Shown here: positions 8,786-17,202 of the stretch, piece after piece
Layout: each line of letters begins with the position of its first letter
Numbering within the stretch: the stretch's first letter is position 1
Source of the DNA: Actinomycetota bacterium
GTDB taxonomy: Bacteria > Actinomycetota > Acidimicrobiia > IMCC26256 > PALSA-610
Reading direction: 5' to 3'
Assembly: GCA_005773635.1 (NCBI GenBank)
Contig: SXHN01000004.1
Location: 62,001 to 126,000, forward strand
Length of the DNA stretch: 64,000 nt
Program-made: the position numbers and the translations under genes
Notes under the pieces: model-generated
The model's database searches: none
The model's input: the letters and a program-made list of their open reading frames with translations, nothing else
Told to the model about the DNA's origin: nothing

Positions 8786-10351
8786 ATGAACCGACTTGCC
8801 GCTGCGTTCGGGCTGACTGTGGCGTGCACAATTTTTGTGCCCGCGACAAACGTTGCTGGCGCGCGGACTGGCTCGGATTCTGTATCGATTGTTCTCTCGA
8901 CAGCCGACGGAAAGCCACTGGCCGTTGTGGCCGCGCCCGGCGGTCAAACAACGGTTGCCGCAGCGATGACGAATCGAGGCTCCGTCAATAGAACAGTTCG
9001 AGTGTCGGTCGACGGCGATGACCTATCGCGTCAATGGGCCACCGTTGCGAACACGATTGTCGAGATCGCTCCGGGCGAAACGAGCATCGTCAATGCCCGC
9101 GTTGTCGTGCCGTTAGAGGCGACCGCGGGCTCATACGAGTTGGTGATCGAAGCGCAGGTTGTAGACCAGTCGGAAGCGGCAGCATCGTTGCCATTGGGGA
9201 TTTCGGTTCCGGGCGATCCTCGAGCGGCGTTGCAAATTGCCGGGGTGCGTCTAGATCCGAAAACAAACTCTCGGCTGCTCATAGACGTACGCAATGACGG
9301 CGCGCTCAGTGTTGCAGCGAACGCTGAGGTGCGTATCGGCGAATCACTAGAAGTGAAACCCACTTCGGTCGCTGTTGTGGTTGCACCATCGGCCACGCAA
9401 CAGGTCGCGGTGACGTTGGCCCAGCCGCTCAAGTTGCCTGCGAAGGTTTCAATAGAACTGCGATATGGCCCCGATACTGCACACTGGTCGAGCACGTTGC
9501 GACCGCCTACCGAGGTCCGTAGTCGCACGATCGCCACGACGAGCGCATCTCCGGAGCCCACGATTACTGAGGCCGCGCGTTCTGCTGGTATTCAACCTGC
9601 AGTCGTGTTGCTCGCACTGTTGGTCGGAGCAGCAGTGGTGTGGCTCATCGTCGAGTTGCTGGCATCGAAACGGGGCCCGTCGGCCGACGGCCGTTCGGTG
9701 TCGTCTGCGGGCGCCGATGGACCGAATTTCATGGCGGTGGCCGACGCACTCGGGGCGCAACTTGCACCACTCGTCGCCGCGATTGAGCAACTGGCCTCGG
9801 CATTTGTCGAACGAGAAATCCCGCCGATACAGATGTCGGAGCCTGCAGTGCCAAGTAATGCCGCCGTAGTCAACGTCGCGCTAATCGAGGAGTCCAAGGT
9901 GATATCGAATCCTGACGGGTATTTCGCAGATGAGGTGTATGCCACCGCGTCGCTCGTTGAACCAGTGCCGTTGGTGGAACGGCTCGATGGCATGACGGCG
10001 ACAGCGACGGGCCACGATGGCGTACAAGCACTGTCGGATATTGAGTCGGCGACCCTGTTCGTGCGGGAGGCTTATCTGCGACCGGAAATTGCTGTGGAAA
10101 CCCGGGAGGCAATCGAAGCTCAACTCGTTGCCGACGACGCGCATCATCGTGCGGAACTCATAGAAGCAGTTGCCTCGGGACTCGGTATCCCGAAGTCAAT
10201 CTTGTTGGAATGGATGCCCGATGAGGTGTTCGATCGGACGGAAATCGCGGCCACGCAGGTCGACGTGACGGCGATTCAACGGGAGAATCGGGTCCTTGAA
10301 CTACAGGTCGCGATACTGAAGCGGGCGGTTGCACACTTCGCTCGTCACTAG
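8786..10351 (+). CDS. Exported Ig-like membrane protein with cytoplasmic C-terminal domain, third cassette gene
   Basis: I do not recognise this as a named family. The ATG at 8786 follows the DUF916-like stop by 6 nt. It has a signal peptide (about 1-27) and two Ig-like or NEW3-like extracytoplasmic domains with IAPGETSIVNARVVVP. A single membrane helix (about 271-293, PAVVLLALLVGAAVVW) follows. The cytoplasmic tail is about 228 residues, has an Ala-rich segment, and ends in a predicted coiled coil (QRENRVLELQVAILKRAVAH). The arrangement looks like a link between a surface assembly and the cytoplasm. Function is unknown; membership of the WxL/DUF916-like cassette is inferred from spacing and shared domain style. 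Confidence 0.6.
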   Translation: MNRLAAAFGLTVACTIFVPATNVAGARTGSDSVSIVLSTADGKPLAVVAAPGGQTTVAAAMTNRGSVNRTVRVSVDGDDLSRQWATVANTIVEIAPGETSIVNARVVVPLEATAGSYELVIEAQVVDQSEAAASLPLGISVPGDPRAALQIAGVRLDPKTNSRLLIDVRNDGALSVAANAEVRIGESLEVKPTSVAVVVAPSATQQVAVTLAQPLKLPAKVSIELRYGPDTAHWSSTLRPPTEVRSRTIATTSASPEPTITEAARSAGIQPAVVLLALLVGAAVVWLIVELLASKRGPSADGRSVSSAGADGPNFMAVADALGAQLAPLVAAIEQLASAFVEREIPPIQMSEPAVPSNAAVVNVALIEESKVISNPDGYFADEVYATASLVEPVPLVERLDGMTATATGHDGVQALSDIESATLFVREAYLRPEIAVETREAIEAQLVADDAHHRAELIEAVASGLGIPKSILLEWMPDEVFDRTEIAATQVDVTAIQRENRVLELQVAILKRAVAHFARH

Positions 10352-10371
10352 TGGCGCACTTCGCCGACTCG

Positions 10372-11067
10372 TTATCGCAAAAGATGTTGGAACAGTGCGA
10401 GATGCTGCTGTTCGTGACGTAGCAACTCTGGATGCCACTGCACGGCGTTCACGTTGGCTGCTCCGATAATTTCGATGGCCTCGACGTGACCGTCTTCGTT
10501 GTGTGCGGTTGCTCGTGTTGCGTTACCGAGGCGATCGATGACCTGATGGTGCAGCGTATTGACGCCTATTTCGTTGACGCCCAGAATCGACGCGAGCTGT
10601 GAATCGCTATCGATGTACACCTTGTGCACATGTTGGTTGTAAGCGTCCAGGCGCATATGAGTGTCGACGTGCTGTGTGAGGGTGCCGCCGAGTGCGACGT
10701 TCAATACCTGAATACCACGGCATACTCCGAGCGTCGGGAAATTACGCGCCACTGCGGCCTGTGCGAACGCGATGTCTGCGCGGTCGCGTTCAATGTTGGT
10801 TGCTCCTAGTTCGGGTTCGGGCATGGCTCCGTAACTCGATGGATCGACATCACAGCCGCCGGTAATTACCAAAGCGTCGACACAGTCGAGCAGTAGGTCA
10901 ACATCGGACGCATCGACCGACGGGAGTATCAACGGAATGCCACCCGCTCTTTGTACTGCTTTGACGTAGGGCGTTGCCGCTACGAAATGCAGCAACTTGT
11001 CGCCATCGGAGTCGGAAAAGAGCTCCTGGTGTGCCACAATCCCAACCCGTTTTCGTCGTGTCGTCAT
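10372..11067 (-). CDS. Gamma-glutamyl-gamma-aminobutyrate hydrolase-like class I glutamine amidotransferase (PuuD type)
   Basis: This probably hydrolyses a gamma-glutamyl amide such as gamma-glutamyl-GABA. Class I amidotransferase features are present: the oxyanion/nucleophile block TLGVCRGIQ with the catalytic Cys, ITGGCDVDP upstream, and QWHPE carrying the catalytic His-Glu. The ATG at 11067 lies 7 nt after the stop of the glutamine-synthetase-like gene, whose product would make the gamma-glutamyl adduct. That pairing is the Puu polyamine pathway logic. The frame extends to a TTG at 11082 inside the upstream gene, which I reject. Confidence 0.85.
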   Translation of the reverse strand: MTTRRKRVGIVAHQELFSDSDGDKLLHFVAATPYVKAVQRAGGIPLILPSVDASDVDLLLDCVDALVITGGCDVDPSSYGAMPEPELGATNIERDRADIAFAQAAVARNFPTLGVCRGIQVLNVALGGTLTQHVDTHMRLDAYNQHVHKVYIDSDSQLASILGVNEIGVNTLHHQVIDRLGNATRATAHNEDGHVEAIEIIGAANVNAVQWHPELLRHEQQHLALFQHLLR

Positions 11068-11074
11068 GGGTTTC

Positions 11075-12448
11075 CTAGACAAGTTCGAAGTAGCGATCGA
11101 GTTCCCATTGCGTTACTGCACTCGCCGTCGCGTCGCCACCAGTGGTGTGGTACATCAACCATTCCCAACGACGCGTGTTCACCCAGTAATCGCAAAACGA
11201 CGTGCCAAGCACGGCGTGCAACAGGGTGTCGCTGCTCATAGCGTCAGCCGCTTGAGTGATCGAGTTTGGCAGGTGGGGCCACCCAGGTGGAAGTCCCCAT
11301 CCAGATACCGTGAGTGCTTCGGGCGCTTCGATGTGGTGCTGAAGCCCGGCAATACCACCAGCCAAAACACCAGCTAGCACCAAGTATGGGTTGGCGTCAC
11401 CACCTGAGATTCGATTTTCGATGCGTGCCGAGTTCGGCGACCGTGACAGCACGCGTAGCGCGGTGGACTTGTTGTCTTGTGCCCATGAGGCGACCGTTGG
11501 AGCTGCTGCAAATTCAACCATCCGGCGAAAGGAATTAATGTTCGGTGCAAACAATGAAGTCGCCGCGGGCATCGTTGCCATCATCCCGCCGATCCAGTGC
11601 CGCGTGGTTTCTGACAACTCGCCACCATCTGTGGCGTAGAACACTGGTCTTCCATCTCGCCGTAGTGAGTGATGTACATGCAATCCATTGCCGTATTCCT
11701 CGCTTGGCTTGGCCATGAACGTAATGGTGTGCCCGAGATCGAGTGCAGTCTCTTTCGCAGCTTGCTTGAGGCGCACGACGTAGTCGCAAGCGGTTACCGG
11801 GTCTGCTGGATCAAGGTTGATTTCGAACTGTCCGGGCCCGGCTTCGTCGTGCCAGCCCTCGACAGGTATGCCCAACCCATCGAGGCGCTCCAATAAGATG
11901 TCCATGAACGCCATCATGTGCCGCGAGTTGTAGTGAAGATACCCAAGGTGCACAGGATGTGACATCGGTGCCAAGCCTCGATACTTCGCGGCACGTGATG
12001 ATCGAGGACTCGGCTGGAACAGCATGCCCTCGACTTCAAATGCCGCTTGTGCAACGAGGCCAAGATCGCCGAGCTGTTGTACGACACTTTTGAGTGTGCT
12101 TCGCGCGCACGCCGGTAGTGGTTTGCCGTCGAGATCGGTAAAATCGCAGAGTACGTTGGCGGTTGAGGGTCGATCGGAGGAGATGACGAGCGTATCGAGA
12201 TCGGGCTGTTGGTGAATGTCGCCGAGGGCATCGCGTCGCCACTCGTCCCACCATGCCAAGTATGGGGTCCCGCCGATGTCGTAGCCGACTACCAGGTCGG
12301 CGATGGCATTGCCGTCGGGTAGCGCGTCAAGGAACTTTTTAGTGCCGATGTATTTGCCGATAACAAGGCCGTCGATCGACACGCCTTCCGTTTTCACCCA
12401 ACGAATCCTGTTGTCGGTGAGCCACTCGTTGGTTGAGTTTGCGTTCAT
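11075..12448 (-). CDS. Glutamine-synthetase-family ligase (gamma-glutamylpolyamine synthetase type)
   Basis: This is an ATP-dependent ligase joining glutamate to an amine. It has 457 residues from ATG 12448, with GS-family blocks GWHDEAGPGQFEI (metal site), GNGLHVHHSL (ATP/metal site) and RISGGDANPYL. The longer open frame to 12736 gives an Arg-rich, unlike-protein N-terminus and is rejected. The upstream gene's stop overlaps its ATG (TGATG), so translation is coupled. The PuuD-like hydrolase lies downstream, so a gamma-glutamylated amine (putrescine or another) is the likely substrate, rather than ammonia. Confidence 0.88.
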   Translation of the reverse strand: MNANSTNEWLTDNRIRWVKTEGVSIDGLVIGKYIGTKKFLDALPDGNAIADLVVGYDIGGTPYLAWWDEWRRDALGDIHQQPDLDTLVISSDRPSTANVLCDFTDLDGKPLPACARSTLKSVVQQLGDLGLVAQAAFEVEGMLFQPSPRSSRAAKYRGLAPMSHPVHLGYLHYNSRHMMAFMDILLERLDGLGIPVEGWHDEAGPGQFEINLDPADPVTACDYVVRLKQAAKETALDLGHTITFMAKPSEEYGNGLHVHHSLRRDGRPVFYATDGGELSETTRHWIGGMMATMPAATSLFAPNINSFRRMVEFAAAPTVASWAQDNKSTALRVLSRSPNSARIENRISGGDANPYLVLAGVLAGGIAGLQHHIEAPEALTVSGWGLPPGWPHLPNSITQAADAMSSDTLLHAVLGTSFCDYWVNTRRWEWLMYHTTGGDATASAVTQWELDRYFELV

Positions 12449-13092
12449 CACGAGGCCCCCAGCATCACAGCAATCGATCGTCCCGTCATTGTTGCAAGAT
12501 GGCTCAGAGTTCCCACCGCGGTCACTCTGCCGTCGAGCAGGTCTTGGCCGAATACGGTGTTGCCACAGAAAATGTTGATGAGGCAATGTTGCGATCCGAA
12601 GATTTGGTAGTCGACGGCGGACAGGTCGCCGAACACGCATTCTGATTCGTCGTCGGTGCAGACCACACGTACCCCTCGCGGTGCGCCCGGCATCTCCAGG
12701 ACGGGCGCCAGAAACACCCGCGCCTCTTCCTGCCACGTACCGTGAGGCGCGTCAAGCACCTTCGCTGCCAACAACGCCAATCGTACGTGGGCGGCGGCGC
12801 CATGGACCTGAGGCTTCGGCGGACTTTCGTCGGACATCTTGTTGACATCGGCTGCGATCGTGACGTGGACATCTTTCGATACTCCGCTGACGACTCGCAC
12901 GATTCCCTTATTGAATCGAATGGTGGCCGCCTGTTGGTCGACTGTCGACTTCAAGGCAACGTTGCCGCGAGCTTTGCGCATTCGTGTGGCGCGTTTCGGG
13001 TCCCGTGCCGACCGCCGCAGTGTGGCAGCCAGGATCATTGCGATCGGTGTGGGGTCCGCCTCGATTTCAATCGTCAGGCGTTGGAGTTTCAT
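12448..13092 (-). CDS. Uncharacterised protein with SCP2-like C-terminus, first gene of the GS-PuuD operon
   Basis: This is a 214-residue cytoplasmic protein. The last 60 residues (FGDLSAVDYQ... LLDGRVTAVGTLSHL) resemble the end of an SCP2 sterol-carrier domain, where DGxVxVxGxL is common; this is a weak resemblance. The N-terminal part has paired beta strands (LQRLTIEIEAD, IRFNKGIVRVVSG). It starts at ATG 13092 with a leaderless TAGCGT box 6 nt upstream, and its stop overlaps the ligase start. It therefore leads the amine-glutamylation operon. A lipid-binding or accessory role is speculation. Confidence 0.6.
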   Translation of the reverse strand: MKLQRLTIEIEADPTPIAMILAATLRRSARDPKRATRMRKARGNVALKSTVDQQAATIRFNKGIVRVVSGVSKDVHVTIAADVNKMSDESPPKPQVHGAAAHVRLALLAAKVLDAPHGTWQEEARVFLAPVLEMPGAPRGVRVVCTDDESECVFGDLSAVDYQIFGSQHCLINIFCGNTVFGQDLLDGRVTAVGTLSHLATMTGRSIAVMLGAS

Positions 13093-13098
13093 GCTGCA

Positions 13099-13104
13099 AC
13101 GCTA
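13099..13104 (-). promoter_or_regulatory. Leaderless -10 box for the SCP2-like/GS/PuuD operon
   Basis: TAGCGT on the minus strand lies 6 nt before ATG 13092. Its first three bases are also the stop codon of a possible small upstream frame. Confidence 0.55.
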
Positions 13105-13302
13105 GTTGCCTCCAAGGCTGAGCAGGTAGCCCACGAGTTGTGCCGCGAACTTTTGGGTTTGACTCGGCGTGAGGCCGTATTGGTTCGCCACGCTGACCAG
13201 CAAGGGTTGGTCCGCATCTGATGGTGATTGGTTGGAGACCGCTTTCCGCAGCGTTGTTTCGTTGAGAGTTGACCGCTGGCAGCGCTCCGTGTTGAATTGC
13301 AC
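13102..13302 (-). CDS. Possible small protein (about 66 aa) upstream of the SCP2-like gene
   Basis: A frame from GTG 13302 to TAG 13102 ends NQYGLTPSQTQKFAAQLVGYLLSLGGN-like, with a protein-like amphipathic C-terminal helix and plausible codon use. It lies between the divergent Nudix start (13307) and the SCP2-like gene. No good ribosome site or -10 box is seen for GTG 13302, and I do not recognise a family. It may be real or chance. Confidence 0.3.
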   Translation of the reverse strand: MQFNTERCQRSTLNETTLRKAVSNQSPSDADQPLLVSVANQYGLTPSQTQKFAAQLVGYLLSLGGN

Positions 13303-13306
13303 AGAT

Positions 13307-14032
13307 ATGAACGAGTGGACGAAACAAGTCAAGGCGAACGGCGCGGTGCCCACCGGTGCTGAGGTTCGTAACGCTGCAACCGTTGCTCTATTGCGCGACG
13401 GCGACGCCGGACTCGAAGTGCTCATGGGTAAGCGTGCGACGAAGCTTGACTTTCATGGTGGAGCTTGGGTGTTTCCCGGTGGGCGCATCGACGATGTCGA
13501 CTGGGACGGTAGTGAAGGCGATTTGGTTGTTGCAGCCCGTAATGCGGCAGCTCGCGAAGCTCATGAAGAAGCCGGCGTAGTTGTTGATGCCGCAGGGCTT
13601 GTGCACTTTTCAAATTGGACGACGCCGGTCATCTCTCCCAAGCGGTTCGCGACGTGGTTCTTCGCCGGTCGCGCCGGGAATGATCATGCTGACGCGAAAG
13701 CTGATGGCGTAGAGAGCGACGCAGTTCGGTGGTTGGCACCTGAAGTCGCTCTGGCTGAACGGGTCGCTGGCGTCATCGAGATCGCGCCGCCACAATTCGT
13801 GACGTTGCTGCAACTCGCACGTTTCGAATCTGTAGATGATGCGCTGCAAACACTGACATTCGAAGAGGCGTTTCACTTCGAGCCGAACTTTCATTTCCTC
13901 GAAGGTGGTGGAGCGGTTGCGATTTACGATGGCGACGTCGCGTACTCAGACCTCGATTTGTTGGAAGCGACCGGGCCTCGACATCGGCTCCTCATGGCGC
14001 GAGACAGCGGATGGGTCTACGAACGGGACTAG
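13307..14032 (+). CDS. NUDIX hydrolase
   Basis: This is a pyrophosphohydrolase of the Nudix superfamily, 241 residues from ATG 13307 (MNEWTKQVKANG). AATVALLRDG starts the domain and GGAWVFPGGRIDD leads the Nudix box. The box reads GGR...AAAREAHEEAGV and keeps the REAxEEAG core, with an insert of about 12 residues (WDGSEGDLVVAAR) between its halves, as in NUDT19/RNU-like members. The frame is open further upstream to 13169, but that part is unlike protein. The substrate is unknown; CoA-type or nucleotide substrates are both possible. Confidence 0.85.
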   Translation: MNEWTKQVKANGAVPTGAEVRNAATVALLRDGDAGLEVLMGKRATKLDFHGGAWVFPGGRIDDVDWDGSEGDLVVAARNAAAREAHEEAGVVVDAAGLVHFSNWTTPVISPKRFATWFFAGRAGNDHADAKADGVESDAVRWLAPEVALAERVAGVIEIAPPQFVTLLQLARFESVDDALQTLTFEEAFHFEPNFHFLEGGGAVAIYDGDVAYSDLDLLEATGPRHRLLMARDSGWVYERD

Positions 14033-14033
14033 G

Positions 14034-14924
14034 TCAGGTTTGTAGGTCGAGTAGAGCTTCTGCTCCTGCGGGGAGCTCGGTCGACCAATCATCGATAGCT
14101 GAGAACGGTACCAGCACAATTTTGCTGAAACCCACGGCTACGTACTCCTCGACGCGTGTTCGCACGGCTTGCCACGTTGAGGGTACGAGTAGCGCCGGAT
14201 CGACTCCAGGGTTTCGGCTTGCGATGAGCGCCGCGACCGAGTCGTGCAGCGTGCCTTTGGAATAGAACAGCATCGCTCCGTAGTGTTCGGGGTCGATCGA
14301 TCTGCCTGCCGCGGCCGCGGCTGCCTCGATCGTTGCTCGCGAATTTGCGCATTGTTCGGGCATCGCGAAACTCGCGAGCCAACCATCACCCAACCTGCCG
14401 ATCCGCTGCAGTTCCACCGACGACTTGCCGCCAAGCCAGACGTCGAGGGGCTGAGGTGGCTTGGGCGCCACCCGAAGACCTTCGTATTGAAAGAATCGAC
14501 CCTGATGATCGACGGACTCCTCGGTCCAGATGCGTCGTAGCAAGGGCAGCATTTCGTCGAACCGTGCCGCGCGTTCATTTCGCCGCACTCCGAACGCCTG
14601 TTGTTCGTTTGGATGCACGACACCGAGTCCGAAGGCTGGCAATGCACGGTTATTTGAAAGCAACGCGAGCGTGGCCCATTGTTTCGCAAGATCTGCGGGG
14701 TTGCGACCGGGCAACACTGAAACACTTGTCCCAAACTTGATGCGTTCGCTGCGCCCGGCCGCAAAGGCCAGCGCTGTGACGGGATCGAAACTCGCGGCCC
14801 CGATACGTTCCGAGAGCCACAGCGAATCGAAGCCAGTGCGTTCCAAACCATCGACCAACGTTGCGAACCCATGACTGTCGATTGGGGCAACACCGCTGAC
14901 ACCAAATCCGATGCGTACTTTCAC
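14034..14924 (-). CDS. LLM-class (luciferase-like) oxidoreductase, probably F420-dependent
   Basis: This is a second luciferase-fold enzyme, with VRIGFGVSG at the N-terminus, GFDSLWLSERIG, IKFGTSVSVLPGRNPADLAKQ and LDVWLGGKSS. I chose GTG 14924 because a TACTGT box lies exactly 7 nt upstream, the leaderless geometry seen elsewhere in this window, and because it puts the first beta strand at the N-terminus. An in-frame ATG at 14966 would add 14 Pro/Arg-rich residues. It converges, only 1 bp apart, on the Nudix gene. The substrate is unknown. Confidence 0.85.
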   Translation of the reverse strand: MKVRIGFGVSGVAPIDSHGFATLVDGLERTGFDSLWLSERIGAASFDPVTALAFAAGRSERIKFGTSVSVLPGRNPADLAKQWATLALLSNNRALPAFGLGVVHPNEQQAFGVRRNERAARFDEMLPLLRRIWTEESVDHQGRFFQYEGLRVAPKPPQPLDVWLGGKSSVELQRIGRLGDGWLASFAMPEQCANSRATIEAAAAAAGRSIDPEHYGAMLFYSKGTLHDSVAALIASRNPGVDPALLVPSTWQAVRTRVEEYVAVGFSKIVLVPFSAIDDWSTELPAGAEALLDLQT

Positions 14925-14931
14925 CGTTGGG

Positions 14932-14937
14932 ACAGTA
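14932..14937 (-). promoter_or_regulatory. Leaderless -10 box for the LLM oxidoreductase gene
   Basis: TACTGT on the minus strand lies 7 nt before GTG 14924 and decides that start over ATG 14966. Confidence 0.5.
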
Positions 14938-15069
14938 ACCGATGGCCTTGGCGGACGTGCGAGCATCGGCCTCAGGGTGTGAGCGATCCACGTCCGTGTC
15001 CCGTGCTGGCTACGAATACGCTACGGGAGGTGCGCACCATCGAGAATTGCCGAGTGATGATGAACTGCA

Positions 15070-16218
15070 ATGCTTGATCTCGCGTTGGTGTTGCTCTTGG
15101 CCCGATGGGCGATGGGGTGGTTACTAGGCGCCCGCTCACCGTCGTTGGCACGACTTGGCGGTGTTCGAAGTGTCCTGCCATCTGAGATGCGGTCTGCACT
15201 GCGTTTCTCAGTGATTATCCCTGCGCGCAATGAAGCTGAATCGTTGCCAAACTTGTTGGGTACGGTCGCGCCGCAAACGCTGCCTCCGTTTGAGGTAATC
15301 GTTGTTGATGATGCGTCAACCGACAACACGGCGCTCATCGCCCGAGACGCGGGAGCCACGGCACTGAGCTTCGGGAATCCTCCACCAGGGTGGTTGGGAA
15401 AACCATGGGCTTGTTGGCAAGGCGCGCAACACTCGAATGGCGACGTGTTGGTATTTCTCGATGCCGATACAGTGATGACTCCAGCATTCTTGGAATTGCT
15501 CGCGGCACGCCTTGACGAAGCTCCAGGTATCGTCTCCGTGGCACCATTCCACGAGACGCGGCGGGTGTACGAGCAAGCTTCGGGCCTGTTTCACTTGGTG
15601 TCGTTTATGGGCATTGGGCTTTCGAACGTGCGGCTTCGAACTCGCGTGACGGGTGCGTTCGGTCCGTGTATTGCGATCCGGCGAGGCGACTACGAACGTA
15701 TCCGGGGCCATAGTGCAGTGCAGTCCGACGTGCTCGAAGACATCGCAATCGCTCGTAACGCGGTTCGGGCCGGAATCGAAGTTCGTAACTACGTCGCCGG
15801 TGATCATTTCCGATATCGCATGTACCCAAACGGTATGCGCCAGCTTGTTGAAGGTTGGAGCAAGAACATCGCTGCGGGAGCGAGGTCGACGCCTTGGCTG
15901 CGAACCGTAGCTATCGCCGCGTGGGTGTCTGGTCTGATCGAGTCCGCTTGGGTATTCGCCAGCGGACTTATTGGCATGGCCTTCGGAGGGCCGGTGTTGG
16001 CGCAATCCGCAGTGTTGATGTACGCGTTGTTCACCGCGCAATTACTGGTGTTACTGCGACGAGTGGGGAGCTTTAACGTCGCGGCGGTTTGCTATCCAAT
16101 CGCAGCGTTGGCATTTCTGGCAATCTTTTCAAATTCCATTGTGATGTTGATGCGCGGCAAAGTGAAATGGAAGGATCGGGTTATCGATTTGTCGCGACCT
16201 GGCACACATCAACCATGA
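15070..16218 (+). CDS. Family 2 glycosyltransferase, CrtQ-like (carotenoid glycosylation)
   Basis: This transfers a sugar, probably to a carotenoid carboxylate or hydroxyl. An N-terminal hydrophobic helix precedes the GT2 domain: FSVIIPARNEAESL, EVIVVDDASTDNT and the metal-binding VFLDADT. It also shows GPCIAIRRGDYERIRGH and a Q-x-x-x-W-like motif (QLVEGWSKNI), with several membrane helices at the C-terminus (about 275-365). This architecture matches 4,4'-diaponeurosporenoate glycosyltransferase (CrtQ). The stop overlaps the start of a CrtO-like acyltransferase gene by 4 bp, which strongly supports that role. It acts at the inner face of the cytoplasmic membrane. Confidence 0.8.
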   Translation: MLDLALVLLLARWAMGWLLGARSPSLARLGGVRSVLPSEMRSALRFSVIIPARNEAESLPNLLGTVAPQTLPPFEVIVVDDASTDNTALIARDAGATALSFGNPPPGWLGKPWACWQGAQHSNGDVLVFLDADTVMTPAFLELLAARLDEAPGIVSVAPFHETRRVYEQASGLFHLVSFMGIGLSNVRLRTRVTGAFGPCIAIRRGDYERIRGHSAVQSDVLEDIAIARNAVRAGIEVRNYVAGDHFRYRMYPNGMRQLVEGWSKNIAAGARSTPWLRTVAIAAWVSGLIESAWVFASGLIGMAFGGPVLAQSAVLMYALFTAQLLVLLRRVGSFNVAAVCYPIAALAFLAIFSNSIVMLMRGKVKWKDRVIDLSRPGTHQP

Positions 16219-16718
16219 CGCGACCGCCCGGTGCCGTCGGTATCGCGTTGAACGTCGGCGCATGGTTCCTGTGGAGCGTGGGGATTGGCTACTTCGGCCA
16301 TCGGCGGCCCTTGGGTTCATTCAGCAAAGAGACCTGGTGGTCGAAACCGCGCGGGTTTGAGCGCCACGGCAGATGGTACGAACGGGCATTGCAGATCAAA
16401 CGATGGAAAGATCGTCTGCCCGAACTCGGAGCAGTGTTCCAAGGTGGGTTCGCGAAGCGCTCGGTGTCGCGTGAAGTCGCTCACATCGAACGATTTATTG
16501 TCGAGACCCGCAGGGCGGAGTGGGTGCACTGGCTCGCACTGAGCTTCTGGCCCGTGTTCGCAATCTGGAATCCACCTTGGGCAGTAGCTGTGATGTTCGT
16601 ATATGCGATGCTCGTCAACGTGCCGTGTCTTTTGGTGCAGCGTTACAATCGGATCCGACTGCAGCGACTACTCACGCTGATGCGTTCGCAACGTAGAACT
16701 GAATGTCTGGGACCGTGA
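16215..16718 (+). CDS. CrtO-like glycosyl-carotenoid acyltransferase
   Basis: This should esterify the sugar of a glycosylated carotenoid with a fatty acid, as CrtO does in staphyloxanthin synthesis. The 167-residue protein has an N-terminal membrane helix, then the family block RWKDRLPELGAVFQGGF, then AHIERFIVETRRAEWVHW and two C-terminal helices. These blocks are characteristic of glycosyl-4,4'-diaponeurosporenoate acyltransferases. The ATG (16215) lies inside the stop of the CrtQ-like gene (ATGA), so the two are translated together. Desaturase and oxidase partners are not in this window. Confidence 0.8.
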   Translation: MTRPPGAVGIALNVGAWFLWSVGIGYFGHRRPLGSFSKETWWSKPRGFERHGRWYERALQIKRWKDRLPELGAVFQGGFAKRSVSREVAHIERFIVETRRAEWVHWLALSFWPVFAIWNPPWAVAVMFVYAMLVNVPCLLVQRYNRIRLQRLLTLMRSQRRTECLGP

Positions 16719-17202
16719 GATCGAGGTCCGGCATCTCGGCGTCAAGGAGGCGCGCTGCTTCTGTTCGATCGGCATCGGTAAACGCAGTGGTCGTAACACA
16801 AAATTCCACCATGATGCCGTTCGGATCGTTGGTATAAATCGACCTGCACCACCCATGGTCGATCTCAGCGACGTCATTGCCATTGTCGACCCAACGTTGG
16901 CGCCTTGCCTGCATGTCGTCGAGATCGTTCGCCGCGAACGCGATGTGATTGACCCACTCCGGTAATCCAAGCCCTGTCGATATGGCAGTCGGGTAGTCCT
17001 CGGGTATCGCGGCGGTGTGCAGGTCCCACAAGGCCAGCATTTCCCCGCCGTCGGTCGCGTAAAAGAGATGGCGAGCCCAACCTTGCCCCTCAGGTGTCGG
17101 GTTGGCGACGACCTTTTGGAGTTCGAAGCCGCACGATTCCGTGTAGAAACGGTGGGAGGCATGGAGATTTCGGGTAGCGATCGCGACGTGGTGGTAGGCC
17201 AT
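16672..17202 (-). CDS. VOC-family (glyoxalase/bleomycin-resistance fold) protein
   Basis: This is a metal-dependent vicinal-oxygen-chelate protein of about 176 residues. MAYHHVAIATRNLHASHRFY is the classic first beta-alpha unit with a ligand His. The second module has VNHIAFAANDLDDM, IYTNDPNGIMVEF carries the last Glu ligand. ATG 17202 is preferred over the 17268 frame because the domain begins there, with a CAGACT box 7 nt upstream. The gene converges on and overlaps the CrtO-like gene by 47 bp. The reaction (dioxygenase, isomerase or lyase) cannot be told. Confidence 0.85.
   Translation of the reverse strand: MAYHHVAIATRNLHASHRFYTESCGFELQKVVANPTPEGQGWARHLFYATDGGEMLALWDLHTAAIPEDYPTAISTGLGLPEWVNHIAFAANDLDDMQARRQRWVDNGNDVAEIDHGWCRSIYTNDPNGIMVEFCVTTTAFTDADRTEAARLLDAEMPDLDLTVPDIQFYVANASA

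Noticed and set aside
12449-12736. N-terminal extension of the glutamine-synthetase-like protein
   Set aside because: The extension is the SCP2-like gene read in another frame; the ATG at 12448 with TGATG overlap fits the GS family length.
14138-14905. 255-codon frame on the same strand inside the LLM oxidoreductase gene, and 21221-22051 opposite the phosphatase and CoA-transferase genes
   Set aside because: Ser/Arg/Pro-rich translations with no domain; the overlapping enzymes have complete conserved motifs.
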